Shown here one piece after another: positions 33,395 through 42,231 of a DNA stretch of 61,119 nucleotides. The stretch is from Halodesulfovibrio sp. (GTDB taxonomy: Bacteria; Desulfobacterota; Desulfovibrionia; Desulfovibrionales; Desulfovibrionaceae). Below the pieces are notes generated by a model. The model was not told the origin of the DNA and ran no database searches. It was given only the letters and a program-made list of their open reading frames with translations. How positions within the stretch are numbered: the stretch's first letter is position 1; each line of letters opens with the position of its first letter. The stretch spans positions 1-61,119 of the forward strand of contig NZ_JADMLB010000027.1 of assembly GCF_015482765.1 (NCBI RefSeq), written 5' to 3'. The translations under genes were made by a program, and so were the position numbers.

Positions 33395-34159
33395 CTAGCG
33401 TCCGCGTGCATTACATTCCAAATACGGACAATATTCCAACGCCCCGTCCGTAAGGGCTGTATCATTCCCTGTACCACTATACATAACAAGCGGAGGTTCA
33501 ACTACTATTCCGCAATTACCGTTTTTTCGTGCTTCAAGCAATACCAGCGTGCTATTTTGATCTGCCTTACTCTGTATAAATTTCAAACGCTTAGGGGTGA
33601 GTCTGTTCTGCGAACAAAGAGTTAATAACTCTTCAAGACGTTCTGAAGGAAAAATACAGCAGAATGTTCCTTTATTCTTCACAAGAAAAGCCGCACCTTG
33701 GATGAAAGCCTCTAGCGCTCCTTCAGTCTCAAACAAGGCACATGTACGCTCCTGAGTAGCAGCATGTCTCCCCTGATTCGTTTTTCTATACGGAGGGTTA
33801 GACACAACAAGGTCGGCACTTTCTGCTCCAAGCCCACTTGCCCGCAGTGCACCAACATCTGATAAAATTCCTTGAAAGCGCTCTGAAACTCCCAAGTGGA
33901 CAGCATTACGCAACGCAGCCTCAAGTAATACAGGCTGCAACTCAACTCCTGTAACTGAAAGTCGCTCATTTTCAAGCAGCAAAGTAAGGCCGATAACCCC
34001 GCATCCAGTACCTAAATCAACCGCCGTTCTGTATTTGGCAGCGCCTGCAAAACGCGCCAATATCAACGCATCCATAGAAAAACGGAATGTTCCTTCAGGC
34101 TGAAAAAGACCTCGAGGAAAATACTCGCGGGCTGTGATAATATCCTGCTCTTTGCTCAT
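33395..34159 (-). CDS. tRNA1(Val) A37 N6-methyltransferase-like (YfiC/TrmN6)
   Basis: A 254-residue SAM-dependent methyltransferase: AVDLGTGCGVIGLTLL (SAM loop, about 49-64), GVELQPVLLEAALRNA, then the N6-adenine catalytic motif SNPPYRK (about 120). The start EYFPRGLFQPEGTFRFSMDALILA fits the YfiC family, which methylates A37 of tRNA(Val). The ATG at 34159 (AAGGA upstream) is preferred over 34228. First gene of a three-gene minus-strand operon with the degenerate aldolase and small membrane protein. Related enzymes modify rRNA or proteins (N5-glutamine), so the target is probable, not certain. Confidence 0.83.
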   Translation of the reverse strand: MSKEQDIITAREYFPRGLFQPEGTFRFSMDALILARFAGAAKYRTAVDLGTGCGVIGLTLLLENERLSVTGVELQPVLLEAALRNAVHLGVSERFQGILSDVGALRASGLGAESADLVVSNPPYRKTNQGRHAATQERTCALFETEGALEAFIQGAAFLVKNKGTFCCIFPSERLEELLTLCSQNRLTPKRLKFIQSKADQNSTLVLLEARKNGNCGIVVEPPLVMYSGTGNDTALTDGALEYCPYLECNARGR

Positions 34160-34228
34160 TAATAATCCTTTGCAAATGTTGGTATCGCCATCACTACAGG
34201 TACCGTATAACATATGCTTACAATCCAT

Positions 34229-34268
34229 AAAAAAAGGGTGGGGATATGTCCCACCCTTTCTTTTTTTC
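34229..34268. terminator. Bidirectional terminator-like hairpin
   Basis: AAAGGGTGGG/CCCACCCTTT with T runs on both strands. It lies 317 bp downstream of roo and 70 bp before the methyltransferase start. Confidence 0.75.
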
Positions 34269-34540
34269 AGTCAATAGTACACACACTGCATGTTTATTAG
34301 GTCAGCATTTCATACTTATAATACCAGCATGGTATGCTCATCACATCATGAACGTATCACCTTTAAGGCGATCCTGAACACTGTGCTACTGGATGAACTA
34401 GTTAACGATGTTTTAATTCAACGTTCAGTCAATTATGGTCACATCACATGTTTATTGGATCAGTATTGTATACTCATCATGATAGCATGAACTACTCATG
34501 CGAATAAAACCACAGACTTTTTTCAATGAACCCACGTAAC
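34268..34540. repeat. Degenerate duplicated sequence downstream of roo
   Basis: 34268-34319 and 34426-34477 align without gaps over 52 bp at roughly 73% identity, both with CATGTTTATT in the middle; weaker similarity runs on for about 20 bp (AGCATG, CTCAT). The offset is 158 bp. No coding sequence is apparent in this spacer. Confidence 0.5.
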
Positions 34541-34585
34541 GGTTACTAAGTCATCCAGTTATGATGTACATTTTGAACGAGAATA

Positions 34586-35794
34586 CTACTCGCCGCATTT
34601 CTCTTTGAGAGCTTTTGCAAGCTCAACACCCATCTCGTAGCATTTTTTATAAGAATCATGAGTTGGGACGAACTGATTTTTCACACCGTCTACCGGCATT
34701 TCAAAACCCATATCAACGAGGCTTTCAGTAAGAGATTTTACACACTCACCGGACCAGCCGAAGGAACCGAAGGAACCACCGATACGATTCTGCGGACGAA
34801 GGCCTTTCATGTATGTGATCATTTTAGCAACTTCCGGCAAAATACCGTTGTTGTGTGTCGGAGAACCGAGCACAACTGCGGATGCACGACCAAGTTCTGT
34901 CATAACTGCGCTATGGTGATCAGATTTCAAGTGCATAATGCGTACTGGTACGCCTTCACTTTCAAAGCCTTCAGCAATAGCATACGCCATTTTTTCTGTG
35001 GAATGCCACATGGTATCGTACACAATAACAGCACGTTTTTTCCATGCCTGCTCTGCGAATTCGCGGTACTTATCAAGGCACCACTGAACATCTTCTTTGC
35101 CACGGAAAATAAGACCATGGTCAGGGGCAAGCATATCAATTTCAATACCCATTTCTGCAATAGCATCAAGGGTTTTGAGAACCAGCGGGGAGAAAGGAAG
35201 AACGATGTTATGGTAGTATTCGATCATGTCATGTTCAACAACAGTACGGTCTACTTCATCAACAAAACGTTCTGTGCTGGAAATGTTCTGTCCGAAAATA
35301 TCGTTGCAGATAAGAAGCTTGTCCTGAGGAATGTAGGACACCATGGAATCAGGCCAGTGAAGCATACGAGTTTCAATAAACTGAATGTCACGTGAACCGA
35401 TGTTAATGGAGTCGCCTGTTTTTACAACTTCAATTGGCCAGCCTTCGGTGTTGTAATGCGCCTGCATGGAGCGCTTACCGAGAGGAGAGCAGAAGATTTT
35501 TTCAGGCTTACAAAGTTCTACCAGCTTAGGAAGACAACCGGAGTGGTCTGGCTCAAGATGGTTACAAACGATGTAATCTACTTTTTCAAGCTCAGTCACA
35601 TTGGACATGCGGCAAAGCATGGTTTCAAGAAAATTACTTTTAACTGTATCAAAAAGAACAGTTTTTTCGTCTTTTACAAGATAGGTATTGTATGTGGTGC
35701 CCTGTGGAGAAAGGGAGTAACCGTGGAAGTCACGGCTTGTGTAATCAACAGCACCAACCCAAAATACGTCTTTTTTAATTTCAACAGGATGCAT
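34586..35794 (-). CDS. roo: Rubredoxin:oxygen oxidoreductase (flavodiiron protein)
   Basis: A cytoplasmic flavodiiron enzyme of 402 residues, the same length as D. gigas ROO, reducing O2 to water (or NO to N2O) with electrons from rubredoxin. The beta-lactamase-like diiron domain has H79-x-E81-x-D83-H84 (NHLEPDHSG), the same numbers as ROO, then HWPDSMVSYI and the later His in DHGLIFRG. The flavodoxin domain (about 255-400) has YDTMWHSTEKMA for FMN phosphate, GSPTHNNGILP and GSFGWSGE. Two ATGs, 35797 and 35794, follow AAGGA; the second has better spacing. It is the third gene of a dfx-rub-roo neighbourhood for oxygen defence. Confidence 0.97.
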   Translation of the reverse strand: MHPVEIKKDVFWVGAVDYTSRDFHGYSLSPQGTTYNTYLVKDEKTVLFDTVKSNFLETMLCRMSNVTELEKVDYIVCNHLEPDHSGCLPKLVELCKPEKIFCSPLGKRSMQAHYNTEGWPIEVVKTGDSINIGSRDIQFIETRMLHWPDSMVSYIPQDKLLICNDIFGQNISSTERFVDEVDRTVVEHDMIEYYHNIVLPFSPLVLKTLDAIAEMGIEIDMLAPDHGLIFRGKEDVQWCLDKYREFAEQAWKKRAVIVYDTMWHSTEKMAYAIAEGFESEGVPVRIMHLKSDHHSAVMTELGRASAVVLGSPTHNNGILPEVAKMITYMKGLRPQNRIGGSFGSFGWSGECVKSLTESLVDMGFEMPVDGVKNQFVPTHDSYKKCYEMGVELAKALKEKCGE

Positions 35795-35970
35795 CATGTT
35801 TTCCTTATTTACCTGCCCTCGCAATTTGCTAAAGGGTCTTTAAGAGAAATTTTGTAGCTTTTCAAAGTGCCCGACACCACAATCCGCTCCCAAGAGCATA
35901 GCGCAATGCCCTTTATTTACAGTGCCCTGGTACAAGACACGTAGGCAACATGCGGATATTTTTTGCAACA

Positions 35971-35986
35971 GATACGATACCGTATC
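35971..35986. promoter_or_regulatory. Palindrome GATACGATACCGTATC upstream of roo
   Basis: GATACG, four bases, CGTATC: a perfect 6-4-6 palindrome 177 bp before the roo start codon, between the rubredoxin terminator and roo. It suggests that roo has its own promoter and regulator site. The rest of 35795-36059 shows no gene. Confidence 0.4.
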
Positions 35987-36059
35987 GGGGCGCTAGAGCC
36001 AAGATTGCGATAGCATGTCGCCCTGCATCCTGTACAGAGTATGCTATACGCCAATTTAC

Positions 36060-36092
36060 AAAAAAAAGCCTCCCTGCGGTAGAGGGAGGCTT
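36060..36092 (-). terminator. Terminator of the dfx-rub operon
   Basis: AAGCCTCCCT/AGGGAGGCTT hairpin followed on the minus strand by eight T. Confidence 0.85.
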
Positions 36093-36103
36093 AAAACTTT
36101 TAC

Positions 36104-36262
36104 TTACGCTGGTTCAAATTCGCTTTTAGGAGCCCCGCAAACCGGACAGAGCCAGTCCTCAGGAATATCTTCGAATTTTGTGCCAGGCTCTACACCGTTA
36201 GCGGGATCGCCTTCAGCAGGATCATACTCATAGCCGCAAATTACACATACGTATTTTTCCAT
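36104..36262 (-). CDS. rub: Rubredoxin
   Basis: A 52-residue one-iron electron carrier, the size of desulfovibrio rubredoxins. The protein begins [19 protein letters not shown] and ends [17 protein letters not shown]; Cys 6, 9, 39 and 42 bind the iron. It is the known electron donor to ROO and to superoxide reductase. It lies 18 bp downstream of desulfoferrodoxin, with a terminator behind it; the roo gene follows in the same direction. The order matches the rbo-rub arrangement known in D. vulgaris. Confidence 0.97.
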   Translation of the reverse strand: MEKYVCVICGYEYDPAEGDPANGVEPGTKFEDIPEDWLCPVCGAPKSEFEPA

Positions 36263-36280
36263 CGTTCTTTTCCTCTTTGT

Positions 36281-36661
36281 TTACGCTTCTGCTTTCCAGT
36301 GACCGTGAAGGTTACAGTATTCACGTGCTGTAACTTTTTCTGCCTTAATACAGAATTCTGCTTCCGGAGCGTCACCAGGGTTGAGGAATTTAGTGTAACT
36401 TACACCGTCTGCTACAAGCTCAATCCACTGAATCCAATGCTTATCAACCATTGGGTGAGGGACTTCACCAACTTTTACGAGGTACCCGTTCGCAGTTTTT
36501 TCAATAACCGGAATATGCTTCTCGCGTGCTGCATCAACAGTACCTTCAACCTGAAGAACCATATCTTCACCACAGCAAACCAAAGATGGACCGCCACCTA
36601 CGAGAATTTCAGCCATATTTCCGCAGTGCTCACATTTGTAAACTTCGAGACGATTTGGCAT
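36281..36661 (-). CDS. dfx: Desulfoferrodoxin (superoxide reductase)
   Basis: Superoxide reductase of 126 residues that reduces superoxide to peroxide without making O2. Centre I, rubredoxin-like: Cys 10, 13, 29 and 30 (CEHCG and VCCGEDM). Centre II, the catalytic iron: His 49, 69, 75 and 119 with Cys 116 ([23 protein letters not shown]), with Glu47-Lys48 beside the active site. All match the known 2Fe-SOR. The ATG at 36661 has AGGAGG six bases upstream. First gene of dfx-rub. Confidence 0.98.
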   Translation of the reverse strand: MPNRLEVYKCEHCGNMAEILVGGGPSLVCCGEDMVLQVEGTVDAAREKHIPVIEKTANGYLVKVGEVPHPMVDKHWIQWIELVADGVSYTKFLNPGDAPEAEFCIKAEKVTAREYCNLHGHWKAEA

Positions 36662-36936
36662 CGGGAGCCTCCTGATCAACATTGTATTATTTGTATTCGG
36701 GGTAAATTTTTCCAATAACCATAAATTTGAGTGCAGCGCCACTATACACATAAAAGAGTATCAGTTCAACGCGTTAAGCAGGCATTTACTTCTTCTGCCC
36801 GCCGTTGAGGAAAGATATACGCACTTGAAAAAGAATAATCAAGTTAATAATAACCATTCCTATTAAGAAACTTTCAACTATCACCATAACACACTGATTT
36901 ACAAAATATTTTTATAGTAAAATTTTATACAAAAAA
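36662..36936. other. Spacer between dfx and mltG
   Basis: AT-rich region holding the dfx promoter on the minus strand (a possible TTGGAA lies near 36708) and, at its left-strand end, the mltG terminator. No gene or clear Fur/PerR box was recognised; AATAATCAAGTTAATAAT near 36834 is only loosely Fur-like. Confidence 0.3.
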
Positions 36937-36937
36937 T

Positions 36938-36970
36938 AAAAAGGCAGATAGTCGGAACTACCTGCCTTTC
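36938..36970 (-). terminator. Terminator of the ruvX-mltG unit
   Basis: AAAGGCAG and TAGT pair with ACTA and CTGCCTTT, followed by T-rich sequence on the minus strand. Confidence 0.8.
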
Positions 36971-37001
36971 AAGACAAAATATTAACGGGTGAGTCGCAAA
37001 A

Positions 37002-38033
37002 CTACTTTTTATGACGCCGTAACTGATACTTACGAACAGCTTTATTGTGCTCTTTCAGTGTCTTACTGAATTTATGCGATCCATCGCCCCGAGAAACAAA
37101 ATACAAGTAGTCTGTCTTCTCCGGATCAAGCGCTGCTTTAATCGCCTCTAATCCCGGAGAACAAATAGGCCCCGGAGGCAAACCTCTGTGCTGATACGTA
37201 TTGTACACATTCTTTTTATTACGAATATCAGCACGACGGATATTACCGTCAAACTTCGGGCCTAATCCATAAATAATGGTTGGATCAGCCTGAAGACGCA
37301 TTCCCTTTTCAAGTCGTCTTGCATAGACACCTGCAACAAGAGTACGTTCATCCGGAACAGCTGTTTCCTTTTCCACAAGCGAAGCCAAAATAAGAACCCG
37401 TTTAAGCTCTTTTACATCCGGCCTGCCGTCACCCCAGAGTGGTGCTGTCTTTTGCCAAAACATATGAACCAGCATAGAAGCGACATCTTCGGCGGACGCC
37501 ATATTCATCTCACGCGGTTTACTGAGTTTATATGTTTCGGGGAATAGGAATCCCTCTGCATCCGAAAACGGAATACTATGCTTTTTCAAAAATTCCGGAT
37601 CGTGGATAACTTTTGCAAAATCAGATGCTTTTGCAAATCCTTGCTGTTCAATTTTCTTAGCAACAATCCACCACGGGAGTCCCTCTTGAAAAGACAACGT
37701 GTACAGAACGCCTTTACCGCTTACGAGTTCCTGAAGCAGACGTTCCGGCGTCCAGCCTGTATTTAACAGGTATTCACCGGCTTTTAAATTTTGTTGTTGC
37801 TGGCGAACACGCACCAGCAAACGAAAGGCAAGCGGGTATGTAACAGCACCCTGTCGCGCCATATCATCAATGACCTGCGAAAAAGATGCCCCAGCCGGTA
37901 CTACCAACGGGATTTCCCGCAATTCTTTTTGCATTGGAGTTCTGGTGTACGTTTCAAACGCAAACCAGGCACCACCAGCGGCAAGAATTGCCAGCATCAA
38001 TACCGCTGTGCATATTTTGGAAAATGTACCCAT
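37002..38033 (-). CDS. mltG: Endolytic murein transglycosylase MltG
   Basis: An inner-membrane YceG-like protein of 343 residues that cuts nascent glycan strands and so limits their length. One N-terminal membrane helix (about 8-27), a LysM-like segment (VVPAGASFSQVIDDMARQGAV) and the catalytic domain with ILASLVEKETAVPDERTLVAGVYARRLEKGMRLQADPT style motifs (catalytic Glu in VEKE), YNTYQHRGLPPGPICSPG and KTDYLYFVSRGDGSH. Seven bp after ruvX, so cotranscribed. MltG-RuvX pairing is common in bacteria. Confidence 0.95.
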   Translation of the reverse strand: MGTFSKICTAVLMLAILAAGGAWFAFETYTRTPMQKELREIPLVVPAGASFSQVIDDMARQGAVTYPLAFRLLVRVRQQQQNLKAGEYLLNTGWTPERLLQELVSGKGVLYTLSFQEGLPWWIVAKKIEQQGFAKASDFAKVIHDPEFLKKHSIPFSDAEGFLFPETYKLSKPREMNMASAEDVASMLVHMFWQKTAPLWGDGRPDVKELKRVLILASLVEKETAVPDERTLVAGVYARRLEKGMRLQADPTIIYGLGPKFDGNIRRADIRNKKNVYNTYQHRGLPPGPICSPGLEAIKAALDPEKTDYLYFVSRGDGSHKFSKTLKEHNKAVRKYQLRRHKK

Positions 38034-38040
38034 AACATTG

Positions 38041-38472
38041 CTAATCGTATGTTTGTCTGTGTTCTTCGTGCAAATGCAAGAAAGACTCTAGAATGCGTAC
38101 TGCCGCCTGCTGGTCAACAACCTTATCGATTTCATGACCTTTTAAGCCGGCATCACGTAGTTCCAACTCAGCTTCAAACGAGCTTAGAGCCTCTTCAATA
38201 ATAAAAATCGGCAAATCACACCGGCGACGCAATCGGGCTAAAAAGTTGCGCACCTGACGCGACATCAGTGTTTCCTCTCCATCGAGAGATTTAGGCAACC
38301 CTACAACAATAGCAACAGGTTCTTCTGCTTCAATAAATTCAAGCAGTTCTGCAAAAAATTTATCGCGCGTCTTCATTACCAAGGTTTTTCTTGGAAATGC
38401 CATATTACCACCAGTATCACTGGCTGCCAAACCTGTACGCTTTGTTCCGTAGTCTATAGCAATATACTTCAT
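38041..38472 (-). CDS. ruvX: RuvX/YqgF Holliday-junction-resolvase-like nuclease
   Basis: A 143-residue RNase H-fold protein. [17 protein letters not shown] carries the first catalytic Asp (Asp7), [16 protein letters not shown] the second region, and [24 protein letters not shown] the last conserved Asp. In E. coli it acts in 16S rRNA 5' processing; a resolvase role was also proposed. No clear Shine-Dalgarno. It follows a terminator and forms a unit with mltG. Confidence 0.93.
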   Translation of the reverse strand: MKYIAIDYGTKRTGLAASDTGGNMAFPRKTLVMKTRDKFFAELLEFIEAEEPVAIVVGLPKSLDGEETLMSRQVRNFLARLRRRCDLPIFIIEEALSSFEAELELRDAGLKGHEIDKVVDQQAAVRILESFLHLHEEHRQTYD

Positions 38473-38496
38473 GAGGTAAATCTTTTGTCTTCAGTA

Positions 38497-38539
38497 AACA
38501 AAGCTCCCCCTCTGAACAGAAAGTGTTCAGAAGGGGAGC
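38497..38539 (-). terminator. Terminator after the FAD/Fe-S oxidoreductase gene
   Basis: GCTCCCC and TCTGAAC pair with GTTCAGA and GGGGAGC; on the minus strand TTTGTTT follows. It begins nine bases past the stop codon. Confidence 0.75.
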
Positions 38540-38547
38540 CTACATTC

Positions 38548-41500
38548 TTAAAGACTTTTTGTATCAACAATTCGCTTCGAATCTTTGGTGGAAGATTCCA
38601 CCGCCATTCGCTTCATCTGTTTTTTCCAGTCTGCACCGTACAACGCTTCAGCAATGTATTCTACCGTATGCAGTACCGGTCGCTTTTCATGCAGGTTCAA
38701 GAAGATTCGGGAAATACCGACCTTACACGAAGGGCAACCGACAACAACCGGCGTTTCCCTATTCATTGTAGGTAATACGCGGGTTAATCCCTCTTCCTTC
38801 TTTGCACGAAGCTTGTTGTAGATATCAGGACTGGTTAATGCACCCATTCCGGATTCACCACAACAGCCGGGATTAAGTGTCACATCAATACCGCACAGCT
38901 CGCCCAATGCTTTTGCATAAACACCGGCAGCCTTGGTTTTATGAACACCTGTCCATTCTGCGTGACATGAAGGATGGTATAGAACTGAATCACCCTGAAC
39001 AGCATCAGTAAAGGCGTCTTTGCCCATACGTTCAATCAGGAACTGAACTGCATCTTTATGTTCAAGCTTCAAGCCCAAAGCTTCCGCAAGGCCGTAGGAT
39101 TCAAGTCCCTCACGGCAAGAGCCGCAAGCCGTGATGGAGTGTGTAATTGTAAGCCCTGCGCGCACAGCATCAGCAAGAAATGCTTTCATTTCTTCGATGT
39201 TCGTCGCACGGTTTTTCTTGTACTCTTCATCCTTACCTGCTGCGAGCAGCGGATATCCACAACACATGTGGCGTGGCGGCATAATGACAGCCACACCGGA
39301 CTTCAACATCAGCATCAGTGATGCCAGACCGATATTTCTGTAGAACAGGGAGCCACCGCACCCCGGGAAGTAAAAGACTGCTTCGAGTTCTTTACCTTCC
39401 GACGCATTTTCCGGAACAAAGATTGAGCCTTTATCCAGACGCAATGCTTCATTAAGTCCACGATACCCCACTTCCGGCCCGAAACCGGAGAACAGAGGGC
39501 TATTGATACCGGAGCGCCATGAGCTTGGAACAAGACGCAACATCTTGTTCTGAACACGCTGTCCCATAGAAGCCATCTTAGCGGCACGAGGAACACGGTT
39601 AGCAACGTCCGCAACAAGGTAATCCAACACCTTGGACTTAATCGGATGGCCGCCGGCACCTTCATCTTCCACAAAAGCACGAAGCTCTAAAGCAACCTTG
39701 GAAGAGTCAATTTTAACAGGACATACGGCCATACACTTGCCGCACCCTGTACAATGCTCCATAAGCTTACGGAGCTGCGCCATCAGGTTGTCATCCGGCT
39801 TTCCTTTGTTCACCTGAGAATAGTACACAGCTTCAAGCAGCGCACCGAGGCTCAGGTTCTTGTTACGCGGATGATATAAAAGGTCGCCCTGCGGGTAGAA
39901 CATAGGACAAACCTGCTTACACTTACCGCAGCGAGTACATACCTGAACGTTTGTGAGCAGGTTGATAAGACGCTCTTTTTCAGGAAGACCGGACGCCTGA
40001 ATATCACGAATCAATCTGTTGAATGAGAACGTGAAAGGCTTAACCGGCGTATCGCGCTGGGTCAGTTTTGCAGGGTTCAAGATGGAAAGCGGGTCAACTC
40101 TGCGTTTAAACAGAGTAAGCTCATCCATTTTTTCTGCCGCAAGGAATTTAATTTTGGTAATGCCGATGCCGTGCTCACCCGTTACTTCACCGTCCATCTC
40201 CTGCGCCTTTGCCATAACCTCTTCTGCCACTTCTTCTGCATGGTGCAGCATGACAGGGTTGTTGGAATCAACAGGAATGTTCACATGACAGTTACCGTCA
40301 CCGGCATGCATGTGGTTTGCAACGATAATGCGGGTTGCCAGCATCTCATCAACGATGTTCTTCAGCTTTCGGCGCTGATTCGGGTATCTGTCCTGAGCGT
40401 GCTCAAAGTACGCAAGAGCCTGATCAAGCATCTCCTGATCGGAAAGGTCTGAAATCGGCACATCACCTTTGGCAACTTTAGAAGCAAAGGTAAAAGCACG
40501 GTTCAGTTCTTTATCTTCAAGCGGCATGCCGCTCAAACGACCACTTTCACCAAGGGCTGTACGGAATGCTCTACCCATGCAACGCTGGTTCAAATGCTCA
40601 ATAAAGTCAGAAAACTCAGGAATAACATCGATTGGAATAACGATATCTTCGTTGATTTTAAAGCCTGAAGTACGTCGGGCAATTGCAGACAGTTTATGTC
40701 TGTCATCCCAGAACAGTTCTGCTTCTGCTGCATCCTGCGCAACAAAAACATCAACACCCTCGTATGGCTCACAAATGTTCACGATATCCTGAACACTTTT
40801 ATCCACAGCAAGCATGTCGTTTGAGTTCAGCTCAATAATCAGAACTGAAATCGGACGTTCATCGTACTTTGCAGATTTGGTCTGGTATTCAATGGCTTCA
40901 ACATATTTAACGCCAAATTCTTCCAGAGCCGAAATTTTAACAAGGTCACCCTGCTCACGAATGGTATCACGCAAGCCGACAATGTCTTTAATAACGAGCA
41001 TTGCGTTACGCATGGAGCGTCCAAAAAACTCCAGAACAAGAACACGATCGTATTTTTGCTTAGGGTAACAAATGAAGGTTGCCTCAGTGATGATACCATC
41101 AGTGCCTTCTTTCTGTACCCCCGGCAACCCGCCGAGAAACTTGTTTGTAACGTCTTTACCAAGACCTGCTTTGCGGATTTGGTCGCCGCGAAGAGAGATA
41201 ACCGTACGGACACCACCTGAAACATCCTTAACCTCAAACACGGCTGTTTCATTTTCCATAATTTTATGGCGAGGGTGATTTACTCGTTCAACGTTAATAA
41301 TTTCACCTGTCGGTGTAACCATTGTGTAGTGAAGAATGTTGTCGAGAGTCGTTCCGTACTCAAAGGCAAAAGGGCCGCCGGAGTTTTCCGATACGTTCCC
41401 GCCAATGGTGGAAGCTGTCTTGGATGCAGGGTCAACAGTAAAGAGCATTCCCCCGTTATCAGCAGCTTTGATGGCATCAATAGTGATAACGCCAGCCTCG

Positions 41501-42120
41501 GCTGTGAGGGTCATGTCTTCATTGTTGATGGATTTGATAGCGCTCAACTTCTGCAAACTCATCACAACAGTACGTTTTCGCGCAGGGATAGCGCCACCGG
41601 TACAACCGGAAGCACCGCCGCGCGGGATGAGTGCAAATTTCATTTCATTCGCCAGACGAACGATAGCGCTGACTTGTTCTGTTGCAGAAGGAGCAACGAC
41701 AAGCAGCGGAAGTTCCATGCGTAAGTCAGTGGCGTCTGTGGAACATTCCACTAACGATGCAGGTCGCAGATCAATATTGTTTTTTGGAATGATCTGTCCA
41801 AGTCGACGTACCAGTTCACTCCGGAATGCCATATCTGCCTCATAAGCACTCCAGAACATGGTGATACCTTCGCTCAAGGTGTTTGCGTAATGATGAGCCA
41901 GGCCAGGTTCTGCCCTGTCGAAACGCTTTGTTACACTTGTGCGAACGGTTTCTGCATCGATAAAAGGATTGTAGCGGACAAGGAAGAGTTCTTCAGCAAG
42001 CGCAATAGCTAACTCGCGAACCGCTTCCGGCCAATCTTCAAATTCATCAAGATCAATCCGCAACACCCTATGGACAAGAAACTCGGAACCTATAGAAATA
42101 TGTGGGCCTTTGTGCGGCAT
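38548..42120 (-). CDS. Giant FAD-linked / Fe-S oxidoreductase (D-lactate dehydrogenase-like)
   Basis: A 1190-residue fusion of GlcD-type and GlpC-type modules. After about 130 N-terminal residues, an FAD-binding (PCMH) domain (LPLLVVAPSATEQVSAIVRLA, ALIPRGGASGCTGGAIP, SKTASTIGGNVSENSGG), an FAD-oxidase C domain (HMHAGDGNCHVNIP, GEHGIG), two [4Fe-4S] sets (CTRCGKCKQVCP, CTGCGKCMAVCP near residues 740 and 800) and two CCG domains (HMCCGYPL, NPGCCGESGMG). Such proteins oxidise D-lactate or another 2-hydroxy acid and pass electrons to the quinone pool. The ATG at 42120 with GGGAG is preferred over the TTG at 42126. No LldR-type operator was found upstream. Confidence 0.88.
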   Translation of the reverse strand: MPHKGPHISIGSEFLVHRVLRIDLDEFEDWPEAVRELAIALAEELFLVRYNPFIDAETVRTSVTKRFDRAEPGLAHHYANTLSEGITMFWSAYEADMAFRSELVRRLGQIIPKNNIDLRPASLVECSTDATDLRMELPLLVVAPSATEQVSAIVRLANEMKFALIPRGGASGCTGGAIPARKRTVVMSLQKLSAIKSINNEDMTLTAEAGVITIDAIKAADNGGMLFTVDPASKTASTIGGNVSENSGGPFAFEYGTTLDNILHYTMVTPTGEIINVERVNHPRHKIMENETAVFEVKDVSGGVRTVISLRGDQIRKAGLGKDVTNKFLGGLPGVQKEGTDGIITEATFICYPKQKYDRVLVLEFFGRSMRNAMLVIKDIVGLRDTIREQGDLVKISALEEFGVKYVEAIEYQTKSAKYDERPISVLIIELNSNDMLAVDKSVQDIVNICEPYEGVDVFVAQDAAEAELFWDDRHKLSAIARRTSGFKINEDIVIPIDVIPEFSDFIEHLNQRCMGRAFRTALGESGRLSGMPLEDKELNRAFTFASKVAKGDVPISDLSDQEMLDQALAYFEHAQDRYPNQRRKLKNIVDEMLATRIIVANHMHAGDGNCHVNIPVDSNNPVMLHHAEEVAEEVMAKAQEMDGEVTGEHGIGITKIKFLAAEKMDELTLFKRRVDPLSILNPAKLTQRDTPVKPFTFSFNRLIRDIQASGLPEKERLINLLTNVQVCTRCGKCKQVCPMFYPQGDLLYHPRNKNLSLGALLEAVYYSQVNKGKPDDNLMAQLRKLMEHCTGCGKCMAVCPVKIDSSKVALELRAFVEDEGAGGHPIKSKVLDYLVADVANRVPRAAKMASMGQRVQNKMLRLVPSSWRSGINSPLFSGFGPEVGYRGLNEALRLDKGSIFVPENASEGKELEAVFYFPGCGGSLFYRNIGLASLMLMLKSGVAVIMPPRHMCCGYPLLAAGKDEEYKKNRATNIEEMKAFLADAVRAGLTITHSITACGSCREGLESYGLAEALGLKLEHKDAVQFLIERMGKDAFTDAVQGDSVLYHPSCHAEWTGVHKTKAAGVYAKALGELCGIDVTLNPGCCGESGMGALTSPDIYNKLRAKKEEGLTRVLPTMNRETPVVVGCPSCKVGISRIFLNLHEKRPVLHTVEYIAEALYGADWKKQMKRMAVESSTKDSKRIVDTKSL

Positions 42121-42231
42121 GACCAATTCTCCCAGTAATTAAGAACGAAGCCTGTGAGTCTACTTTTTGTTCTCTAAGAATGCAAGAAGAGCATTGCCGC
42201 ACAATTTTCAGGCGCAACTTTCGTCACGAAA

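Noticed and set aside
34658-35395. 245-codon plus-strand frame inside roo
   Set aside because: Fully antisense to a protein with perfect ROO ligands; no ribosome binding site or domain.
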